DNA of 23,347 bases from Phoronis australis (Eukaryota > Phoronida > Phoronidae): NCBI GenBank assembly GCA_002633005.1, contig NMRA01001065.1:33381-56727 (forward strand). Reading direction: 5' to 3'. The first letter of the stretch is position 1; each line of letters opens with the position of its first letter. Of this stretch, positions 11,001-19,600 are shown piece after piece. The notes beneath the pieces are model-generated. The model saw nothing but the letters and a program-made list of their open reading frames with translations, had not been told where the DNA came from and ran no database searches. The position numbers were made by a program, and so were the translations under genes.

Positions 11001-11449
11001 ATGAAGAATATAAATCGGTAAATAAAACAACAAGAATGGATCAACTGAAATTTGAAATTTTCGGATGTAATTACTTCCTTTTGGATTTATGTATAACTCG
11101 GACAAAGTTCTGCGATATGGTATCTCTTTGTTGAGTTGGAGCAAACTTGTGCGAGTTTTATTGCATTTTAGATAGCAATTCTGCTACTGACGGCTTCGCT
11201 AGGCTGTAGTTACCTGACATTCACTATGTTGGTGCATATTGACTATTGAATTGCTTTGTCATTTTTACAGGTGTCACTCGCGTGGTGGGTAACAAAAAGG
11301 GGGTCTTCACACGTCAGCGTCAACCCAAGATGGCTGCTCATTTGCTCAGAGAGCGTTATCAAAATTTGATCAAGAAAGAACTCAATAATGGCTTGTATTT
11401 GCTCGAGCATTTCTTTGACAATGAAATATCTGTCATAGTTGAACCATAA
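4864..11449 (+). CDS. GUSB: Beta-glucuronidase, C-terminal half (six exons, join 4864-5036, 5698-5847, 8496-8583, 10033-10209, 10438-10573, 11271-11449)
   Basis: Glycoside hydrolase family 2 enzyme that removes terminal beta-D-glucuronate from glycosaminoglycans in the lysosome. The six exons join in frame to 903 nt (300 codons plus TAA) covering the TIM-barrel catalytic domain. Visible landmarks: [10 protein letters not shown] and GIVVIDE-x-PGVG (exon 1 here), the acid/base Glu in WSVANEP (GAA at 5807-5809), the active-site loop INRYYGWY, the nucleophile Glu in ITEYGAD (GAG at 10174-10176), [10 protein letters not shown], and the Asn-Lys motif GNKKG at 11288-11302 that separates glucuronidases from GH2 galactosidases. 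All splice sites are GT-AG. The N-terminal jelly-roll and Ig-like domains, and the exon ending in the usual NKHED-x-D segment, are not in the window and must lie upstream. Odd: an in-frame tandem duplication at the 10033 acceptor. The family assignment is secure. Confidence 0.95.
5698..5847 (+). CDS. GUSB: GUSB exon b, carries acid/base glutamate
   Basis: Acceptor CTTTCAG at 5691-5697, donor GTAATT at 5848. Completes a Lys codon with the previous exon and ends two bases into a codon. It encodes [15 protein letters not shown], then [12 protein letters not shown]; the Glu of ANEP is the general acid/base of GH2 glucuronidases. Confidence 0.95.
6080..7870 (-). repeat. Degenerate tandem array of about 145-bp units with CTCF-core-like motifs
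   Basis: A unit of the form C-T-G-T-G-G-C-(G)-C-C-C-T-C-T-A-G-T-G-G-C-A-A-T-T-T-T, then a pyrimidine-rich stretch, then ATGAAATTTGG-CAT, then a segment like AATGAGGAGAGC recurs. Key motif positions: 6350-6366, 6697-6709, 6836-6848, 7077-7091, 7225-7240, 7371-7380, 7517-7532 and 7820-7835, spaced about 120-155 bp or twice that. In reverse complement the motif is CCATTAGAGGGCGCC and similar, the same as in the array at 20012-20600. Copies are strongly diverged, so this is an old insertion; the ends are not sharp. A lone motif at about 4299-4318 may be a further relic. Confidence 0.65.
7976..8119. repeat. 36-bp minisatellite, four copies
   Basis: Four consecutive 36-bp units starting TTCACTCTCAGTAT and passing through TCGCCTTGTGTAA; the middle copies differ at only one or two bases and the last decays at its end. 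Because 36 is divisible by 3 it yields a 12-residue repeat in a spurious open frame. Confidence 0.9.
8496..8583 (+). CDS. GUSB: GUSB exon c
   Basis: Acceptor GTTTCAG at 8489-8495, donor GTGAGT at 8584. It encodes [20 protein letters not shown] and then DFFSDKA, aligning in length with the human segment between the two catalytic exons. The first base completes an Asn codon; ends in phase 0. Confidence 0.93.
8584..9906 (+). other. GUSB intron, nothing recognised
   Basis: AT-rich intron sequence before the duplicated splice-site region. No repeat, RNA or coding signature was seen on either strand. Confidence 0.6.
9907..10104 (+). repeat. 99-bp tandem duplication of GUSB 3' splice site and exon start
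   Basis: Two consecutive 99-bp copies (9907-10005 and 10006-10104) share TATCTCTGTTTACAG and the following 70 coding bases with only a handful of differences. Both copies keep an intact acceptor (AG at 9932-9933 and 10031-10032). The coding part reads [19 protein letters not shown] in both; copy 1 has AHY and TQL where copy 2 has AQY and TEL. Since human GUSB has an L-E-L at that place, copy 2 looks like the ancestral exon. Confidence 0.95.
9934..10032 (+). CDS. GUSB: Possible alternative 5' extension of GUSB exon d (33 in-frame residues)
   Basis: If the upstream acceptor at 9933 is used, these 99 bases are read in phase 0 with no stop and run straight into exon d. They add a second [19 protein letters not shown] plus the former intron end read as TFTPYLCLQ. 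The result would duplicate an active-site loop of the barrel, which probably harms the enzyme; the downstream acceptor restores the normal length. Whether it is used cannot be told from DNA. Confidence 0.4.
10033..10209 (+). CDS. GUSB: GUSB exon d, carries nucleophile glutamate
   Basis: Acceptor TTTACAG ending at 10032, donor GTATTA at 10210; phase 0 at both ends, 59 codons. It encodes [34 protein letters not shown] and [17 protein letters not shown]. The Glu at 10174-10176 aligns with the catalytic nucleophile of family GH2. Joined to exon c, DKA-AQYVDV matches the human spacing. Confidence 0.95.
10438..10573 (+). CDS. GUSB: GUSB exon e
   Basis: Acceptor TTTTCAG at 10431-10437, donor GTATAG at 10574. 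It encodes [18 protein letters not shown] and then [17 protein letters not shown], the conserved barrel strand and WNFADF motif. Ends one base into a Gly codon finished by the next exon. Confidence 0.95.
10574..11270 (+). other. GUSB intron, nothing recognised
   Basis: A 697-bp AT-rich intron between exons e and f with no repeat or RNA signature. Confidence 0.6.
11271..11449 (+). CDS. GUSB: GUSB terminal exon f
   Basis: Acceptor ATTTTTACAG at 11261-11270; stop TAA 11447-11449. It encodes [19 protein letters not shown] followed by [10 protein letters not shown]. The N-K pair (AAC 11291, AAA 11294) is the carboxylate-binding signature of glucuronidases. The tail after LRERY (about 30 residues ending VIVEP) is unlike the human tail, as expected for this poorly conserved end. 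Confidence 0.95.
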
Positions 11450-12220
11450 TTATTCAACAAGACGTTCAGTCAATGATTGGCTCTTCAGTGAGTGGTGCTA
11501 TTCGTGTCATTGACTGTAACCTATCGCATGTAGAACTCGCATTGTGGCAGACCTATGTGCCTTGGTTTTTAGTAAAGTGCTACAAATCTGGCACGATCCA
11601 TGTTACACGGAATTGGCTAAAAGCCAAAATTGAATCAGATCTTTAATATACTCTCATAACATCGGTCTCCTAATGTTCCTTACATTGATAAGATTGTATT
11701 TGCATTACCAACTCAAGTCACAAGCAGTGCACGTGTGTGCCATTTTGGGGTTGGGCAGATGTCTATAAACTTGGAAGCACTTTCTTGAGCTGTTGATGAT
11801 TTCCATGTTCTTATGAGTAATGGAAATAGAACTCTTATGACTGCAAGATATACTGTATAATTTCGCTTGTTCATGTTTCATTCAACGAGCATAGACGTTA
11901 CGACAGTTTTGAAAAATTGCAGGAGCATTTACTATAACGCAGTTGGAGCTTTGTCATTTTTTTATGTACAGAACCTTATTATAACATACCCTGTTTGAGA
12001 CGTCAATAGCGATTTTACCTATGATCATCAACCTTGTTACAACAAACTATTTTCAGAAAAATGTAGACTTTGAAGGTTCCATTGTTGTAACAGCATTTGA
12101 TTGTCTTGAAATTCTTTTATGGCATAATCCATCATAAGACGTTATCAAAAGTTCAATTCTTGAGGAGTAGAAGTCTTTAGTAAAGTTATAAAGTCAATAA
12201 AAAGACTGAAATACTTAAAA
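11450..12220 (+). other. GUSB 3'UTR (predicted)
   Basis: From the stop to about 20 bases past the first good AATAAA (12196-12201), no coding signal is seen. The length, about 770 nt, is a prediction from the poly(A) signal only. Confidence 0.55.
12196..12201 (+). terminator. GUSB poly(A) signal AATAAA
   Basis: Canonical hexamer followed 20-40 bases later by a GT-rich stretch (TCTAGTTTGTTGTATTC), the usual downstream element. It is the only convincing hexamer between the stop codon and the opposing gene. Confidence 0.6.
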
Positions 12221-13598
12221 CGTTCTAGTTTGTTGTATTCTTTATACACTACAAGAAACTGCTTGCACCATCACAGAAGTTAGACATGACTTGCACAATT
12301 GCTCACTGTCAGTAAAATGCATTTTAAGTTCACTTAAAACTTTCCCATGGCAATTGGATTTTTGATATTCTAGACTTATTGGACTGTCTAGAAAGTCCTA
12401 GCAATGCTTTAGTAATGCAGGGAAACTAGTCAATGTAAACACTCAAATATAGCCACGTTAAATGATATGTGAAGTTATAGCCACCATAGAACAACTATTT
12501 AGAAAACTCGCTGGTACCGGGCTAGAATCGTGTATCTGCCACAAGCACTTTCAGGAGTCTTGCTCGTAGCTGCTTGAATTACTGAGGATTTTTGCAGTGA
12601 TGTAGATGAAAGTCAAGTAATAAGCCTAACTGATCATTACATTTGGCAATTTAAGACTTCACTGTGGTCAGAGTGATGCTTTTAACGTATTGCAATTAAC
12701 ATATTGTGGGAACCAAATTTACATGAGCTGCTGTTCAAGGTAAACTTAAAAAGTTTTCCAAACCACGATTTGTTAATTAAATTGCACTTTAAGATATCTC
12801 ATTTTCTTTAAATTATATAACGTGAAATTAGCAGGAACACATTGCACATTACAAACTATGTCAACAGAACCGGTGACATGCGGGTCGTCTTTAATATCTA
12901 ACCCGTAATCTCGCATGCTTTTGTTACACTTAAATACGTGGGTGACGAATAGACAGTCTATAAAATTTCTAATCAAGATCTCTGCAAGAGAATTTATGTG
13001 TACAAGCTGAAAAAGTTGCACAGCAGAGTTGGTGAAGACATGTGAGGACCTCTGGTGGATATAATTTGTCATTATAAAATGGCCTTCTGACAACCAACTT
13101 CATAATAAAAATGCAATTGACTGTCCACAAGTACATGAAAGTTAGCTTTTAAAAATGCCTTATCAAAGTAGAATTAGATAATTATCTGATGCAGCATAAA
13201 TAATAGTTCAACATGACATTCAGAATAGCATTTATGACGTAATACACCCCAACCCATGTTTTCCACAATTACATGTTCATTGTAAAGCAATTTTAAACTA
13301 TGATAATACTCAATAATGATCCCAAACTAATCTATTATGCTTCAAAATAATAATATACAAGTCAAAGTTCTGACAGCCGCAACTTATTGTTTCATTATGT
13401 ACCACAAAAAGTCAGCATCATACTTCTATCAATTAAAACATGCTGCAAGTAACAAGCAGGCTCACAGAATTTACCAATTAAAAATGTCAACACTGCAACA
13501 TAAAATATTATACCATAAAAACAATGCACGTATGCCAATCACAGACAACAGACACTGACTTGTAACATGTAAAATAAAATGAGTCACTTTGATGTAAT
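12221..13598. other. Intergenic sequence and 3'UTR of the PRR11-like gene
   Basis: Lies between the convergent 3' ends. A 106-codon - strand frame at 12773-13093 has no recognisable family. An ATTAAA on the - strand (12890-12895) could be the PRR11-like poly(A) signal, giving a 3'UTR of about 700 nt; no - strand AATAAA was found. Confidence 0.4.
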
Positions 13599-13658
13599 TT
13601 ACATCTCGCAGGCAGTTTCTTGAATGTTTCCATTCTCAGGTGACGGGGTCCGTGCAAA
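13599..13658 (-). CDS. PRR11: PRR11-like exon 8 (terminal)
   Basis: Acceptor CTATTTTCAG (reverse strand, AG at 13659-13660 on the complement), starts in phase 0. It encodes [19 protein letters not shown] then TAA at 13601-13599. The S/T-P dipeptides (RTPSPE) resemble the Pro/Ser/Thr tail of vertebrate PRR11. Too short to stand out as an open frame; found by following the donor at 14080. Confidence 0.8.
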   Translation of the reverse strand, partial: FARTPSPENGNIQETACEM

Positions 13659-16600
13659 CTGAAAATAGAAAAACATTTGTCTCTTGCTGCATCACTGAAC
13701 ACTACACATTCAATTAAAGTCACTTGGAAGCCCACCTCGACACCTGCGCATGGAGAACAAAGTGAAGTGAGGCGTGGCACAAGGCGGGACAGTGTTAGGG
13801 GGCGATAGGTAAAGGTATTTCATTCTAGTGTCCCATACCACAAAGAGTTAAAAACAGCACTACAAGACAACACGTATCTGGATACTTATTAATAACAACA
13901 CTGGCATGACAAACAATTATGGTACTGGCACAGTCACAAATTCCGTCTACTACAAGACAAGACACGTGAGAATCAAAGATAATGCAGGGCAGAACTGGTG
14001 TGAAAGTGCATTTCTTTAATTACAACAACATCTCAAGAAAACAACTTTAGTCTAAAATTTTATAAATACTAAATGTTTACCAGAAACTTCTTCTTGAGTG
14101 CCCTTGTCATCAGAGGTGTCAGTCCAGTACCTTTATCGAAGTTTCTGTTAGTTAACAGCGGGGTTCCTCCTGGACTTTTCTCAATGTTTGTTTTCCTAAG
14201 CTTGCACTGTAAGACCTCACTCGGGATCCTGATATACAAAATATAAACCGATGAAATTAGCGCTGTTTTCTCCATACACCCCGATGGAATGCGACGTCAC
14301 AAACTAGAGACTAGTTCAACAGATTCTTGCAATTATTGCAACTGATGATCAGTTGCTTGAGCACTGAGGTAGAAGGCAATTTCACTTCCACGCCAAACAG
14401 CTAAACCATTTTTAATGAATAAGAACTAAGAGGTGCACTTCTGTGTAATTAATCAAAAAGTGCTTTCATAACCATTCAGATGGCACTTGCGATCACTAGT
14501 CATACACGGAACCCAATTGTTATTGCTTTGTGAAAATATCACATCAAAAGATTATTGTTGAATGAAAATACATGTTTATATATTGAATAGACAAGAACTA
14601 TTGCGGTTTACTCAATTTTGAACATGGATTTGACTAGCATTCAAGAAAAGAAAGGTTTCAGAGCCTATATTATCAAAGGTCACATGCCTAGTTGTAGCTA
14701 TAATTGTAGGAACACAGCGGCGAATTATGTTGTTTATAAATTAATTGATCAGAATTAAACTTTGCATCAAGTATTTAGTGTACATTTGTCCATAGTCCAT
14801 AGTCCAAGTTGTATGCCAGTGCAAATCTAAAGTACGACGATCTTAGCTGGAAATGAGCATGTGACTTTTGATAAATTCGACTCATCAATTTGACAGGTCA
14901 GCAGTAGAACTTTTGAAACTTTTGACCTTTTTCCAGATAGACGATAACTGATGCATAATTACCCCTGAGCAATGGTTTACGTCACATTCTTCCTTCTTGC
15001 GACCTGATGACTGAAAATGTACGATTTTGCCTGAAAAAACAATTTCCCTGACACCAGTGTAAAGAAATTATCTCCCCCTAAGATGGTCAACAACTCGTCT
15101 GCTACAACAATAAATACCTTCTGAGTGCGTCAGAACCATTTCTGATCTCATTAGCACCACTCTTCTTCAACTTGATCTTCTTGATAGCTGACACGGTTAC
15201 CAAAGGCTGATTCTCCTGAAATGGTGCAAATGCCACAATATTTAGACAAAAATACATGACGTGGGTCTGTTTCATGAAAGTGAGTTAAAGCATATTAAAG
15301 ACGGAAATTAATATAAGTACGACACAGTTTAGAAATAATATATGGAAATTATTTTAGTAACTACGACAGCAGTTAGGTGTACATGCTCAGAGACATGGCA
15401 CTTTTACTTAATAAGTGAGATATGATTATTTTTCAGAAATAGTTGTGTGGAGCGAAATACCAAATTTTTTTCTTACGTCTTAATATAAAGTCACTTTTCA
15501 TAAAACAGACCTGTGGCAACTTCCTAAAACTGATTTGAGGTGGTGATGTAGCGACATCATACTTAAAACCTATTGATCGACTTCCGCCAACCTCTATTGA
15601 TCTAGCCTATTTACACAACGTTTCACGTAGACATTTCCCGCCTTCAGGTGTTATAGCATTCTTAGAAGAACGAGCATGAGCAAATGGTACAATCATAGTG
15701 GTCAATGATGGGCACTTTTTAGAATTCTTGGTGAAATTAGAACAATAGATTTTAAAAATGATGAGACGCGAGGATGAATGTATTAAAAAGTGCTTTCTTG
15801 AAGTCAAACAATAAATTAATGTAAACATAAAATATGGTCGGAAATAATAAAAGTAGCTCTTTTTAATCAGAAATTGAACATCCTCGCTAAAGTGGTACAT
15901 GCTTGAACCCCAGTTGCAGTTACCTTGCCGACTTTCCTCTTGGGTGGAGTTCCAGCGTGGTCCACTTTCTTTAACTTTACTCTCTGTAGATCACCGACAG
16001 TTATCACAGGTTTAGCATCTTTGACATTTTGATCTCTGTTCTGTATTTCAAACAAAACATAAGGTTTTCAGGATTATAATCTACAGATAAAAAGTGAGTC
16101 ACTCTTGAGTAAATGTTAAATACATGCTTAACGTATGTTTTAATCAAAGATTGAAACTCAAACAAATAACATCCCAAAAAACACAAGTAATTTTTGTTTG
16201 AAGAACTTGAAGACGGTACTAAGGTAATTTGAGTAATAACAAGAAAACTGTATCAAGCTGTAATTGAGTATTAGGATTATAATGTAAGCCATTACTAAAT
16301 GTTTTTACAAAAACAAATATGTTCACTTGCGGTCAGCTTTGATGAACTGCTGATTACTATACACATCAGTGTATATTGATACAGACATCTATTTTATCAA
16401 AGTGACATGAATACTAATATTACAAAATGTGTGAAGTTAAAGCCTATCTTGAACGGTAACACCTGTAAATTTGGTACCTACAATATGTTAAGAGTACCGC
16501 TTGGAGCCCACTAACGCCATAAATTGCCAAAGGTAGCGAACTGTTTGGCGTATTGGCTTGCTTTTGTCAACGTCACTGCGAGAATCACTTTTTAATTCAA

Positions 16601-19600
16601 ACAGCTGCGAATAACATCCGCACGCAAAGGTGTTCTGTTCAGACCCCTATTCAACACAACTGTTACCGGCCTTTTTGTTGTTTGTGCTGGGATCTCGCGG
16701 TGACGCAACATGGCACGAAAAAGAAGCTTCACCTATCATTTGACGGGCTTACATTTGCGTGATTGAACTCGCATTTTCTTATTTTTCTAAGGCTTTGCTA
16801 GGACCATCTGGTTAGCCCAATACATCTAATGCAACAAAATTACATTGAAGACTTTAAGCAATTACAACTTCCAATGCACTCAACAAAATACACACAGTCA
16901 TGCATAATAACACAACTTGGTCAGTTACCTGAAGTCCCTTCCTTTTGATGACTAGCGGCTTTGGCAGACTGGCAATAGGTGGCGGCGGTGGAGGTGGAGG
17001 GGGTGGAGCTAAAGGTGGGGCTGTCACAGCAGAAGGAGGAGCAGGAGGCGTTAACACTGGCAATGACAGGCTATGACAGGACATCTGCTGGCAAGAGCAA
17101 TGTTGTTCTGTTGCGGAGGCCATATGTTTTGTAAGCAGATCTTCCTGTAAGATAAATAAATGATTTAATGACCATGAAATGGTACTATGTTAAGGCAATC
17201 AATTATCTTAGGACAGCTTTTGCCATTGAACTTAGTAACAGAATAGATACAGGTATAATAATGTCTACCAATATATTAGGGGCTGTTCCAGTAAAATCTA
17301 TATGGGGGGAAGGCAATTTTTTCGCACCCATCAGCCATATTTTTCATTTATTTCTTCAGCCCACCACCTGTAATTTTTTATAAGTTTGAATAGCAACCAC
17401 CAGTAATTTTGTTTCTGTTGTTCTTGTGGTTGACTGCACAAGCGCTTGAGTTTATCTGTTCCTCGATCACCACTGACGTCATTCATTACTAAAAAAACAT
17501 ATGTTTCTTATATGTGGTTATTAGCCATCGAGAAATTCGAGCGCCTGTGCTTGACTGGTTTTATAAGCATGCCAATGGGGAGATCGGGAGTGAAAAAGTC
17601 GAAGCTTTTTGCAAGTTGGGTTTTTGTTTTAGTTGTTGATTCTGTTCGGATTGTTTACAAAACTTACTGAAATTACCCACCATCAAACATTTATGGCACT
17701 GCAACGACCTGTAAATTTTAATTTTTTTGAAGTACGACCACCAGCCAGTTTAAATTCAAATCAAACACAACTACCCATAATTTTTTATTTCAATTGCCTT
17801 CCCCCCCTCCCACACGGATTTTACTGGAACAGCCCTTAATAAAAGAATAGTTCTGAATATCATATTCCACAAACATTGACATTTCTGCTACACCAGTTTG
17901 AAAGCAATTCAATTTTATAATTTTTAGCTTAACTGAGAACAGTGCTTAACTATAAAGAGTTATATTGGGTTTAAGATGCACATTCACGGTTATTGCTGTT
18001 ATTCACTGAAAATTAAATACATGCACTTTAACTGCAAATGTAGCTTTTCATTGACAGCTTTAGGGAACACAACATTTGCTTTTCCAGTCCCCCCTGCCAA
18101 ACATGTACAAAAATGGAGAGATACTTGTAGGAAAGCAAACATGTTACGGCTTCAACAGCAATGCTTCAAAGATAAACACTTATATTCAACTACAAAGTGA
18201 TGACTGAGAGATTAAACAAAGCAATAAATTTCAAAATAATTATTTGACGTGTATTAATTTAGTTAACCTACTTCATCTTACTACTTGCAGTCTAAATCAA
18301 ACACATGCACACACGCACTTTTTTGATTCGCAAACATTTTTAAGTCTACTCTGCATGCCATCTTTTGGTCACATCATGCAACCTAATGAACGTAAGTCTG
18401 AAAAGATTTCTGCCCCGACCGGGACTCGAACCCAGAACCTTCCGCTAGTAGTGCAGACACTCTAGTCCACTGAGCCATCGGGACCATTGACCAAACACAG
18501 AAATCCAATCAGGCGGGTTCGAGTCCTGGTAAGAAATCTTTTCAGACTTATGTGGCCAACAGATGACGTGCAGACCAGATTTAAAAATATTTACGATCTA
18601 CATTTCCGTGCCGATTCAAGATTTACATCCTCATATATATTTAGTTGCACAAACAATATGTTAAAATAAAGTAAAATAACTCCTGGATCTGCTTGGTTCT
18701 GTATACTTTTTGTTTTCAGATATTTTTTTAATTTCGTCGCATGAACTTTTCAATATGATTGAAAGTGTATTGTCGCTGTTCCTGACCAAAATGCCACCAT
18801 AGACTAGAGTGTCTGATGAGGGGTGTAGTGTTTATTATAGATCCAAGTATTCTATGCGCTTTTATGAGTTTGAAGCGTGACACTAGCGCTGAAGCATATA
18901 GTGCTGATAATTGTTAGTTGCATTTCTGTATATGGATCCCGGCTCCTTAGATAAAAAGTGAGCAAAGTAGGTCAGGACAGCAAAAACTGGAAAACATGCC
19001 GGTGCTGCTTTTTACAGAAGGAAAAGCAGAAACAAACTAGGGCACAGTCTTGTAATATGTTATAGTTTGATCTTAGTGACATTTCAGTTCTTTTGTCACG
19101 TTTTAAAGATGTGAAAAAGTAATAATAAAAGAATGTGTGAGTTTGTCTTTTGACAACGCCGTTTTTATGACATTACCCTCGCAGCAAGTCCATCACTCCT
19201 AAATTGTCCAATCGGCACATGAAAATTGTCCCTGTTTGATTCAACCTTGCCGACAAATTAGGAATTTCAAAGGTCCAGTAAGGTATTCCTGACAGTATAT
19301 ACAAGCAAACATACCATTAGCAAATGTTAACATACATGACCTCGTGTTTTTTCAGATGCAAGAACAAAGTATTAATAAATAGCTCCATTTCATTTTTACC
19401 TTTTCTGCTTTAAGTTTGTTGACCTCCTCTTCCAGTACTTGAACCTTATTTAAGATCAACTGTAACTCCATTTTGTAGCTGCTCCGACTAAACATCACGC
19501 GACTGAATGATGACAAGCCCTGAAAAGCAGAAGCATTTATCAATGTTGAAATTTCAAAAAAATCAATGAAAACCTTCATGCTCATTCCGTCCAGTGGAAG

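Larger units (their letters stand above)
17145..19399 (-). other. PRR11-like intron 3, loaded with mobile elements
   Basis: A 2255-bp intron holding a 557-bp MITE (17279-17835) and a head-to-head SINE pair (18305-18620), listed separately. The rest (17836-18304 and 18621-19399) is unremarkable AT-rich sequence. Confidence 0.7.

Noticed and set aside
12773-13093. 106-codon - strand frame downstream of the PRR11-like stop
   Set aside because: Composition and lack of any family signature suggest a chance frame in the 3'UTR or intergenic sequence.
13508-13780. 90-codon - strand frame overlapping the last PRR11-like exon
   Set aside because: Different frame from the one joined by the 14080 donor; the spliced frame gives the PRR11-like tail [10 protein letters not shown] instead.
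18411-18484. Functional tRNA-Val(TAC) gene
   Set aside because: Perfect fold, but C at position 33 and continuity with a SINE body and leader argue for a SINE head rather than a tRNA gene.
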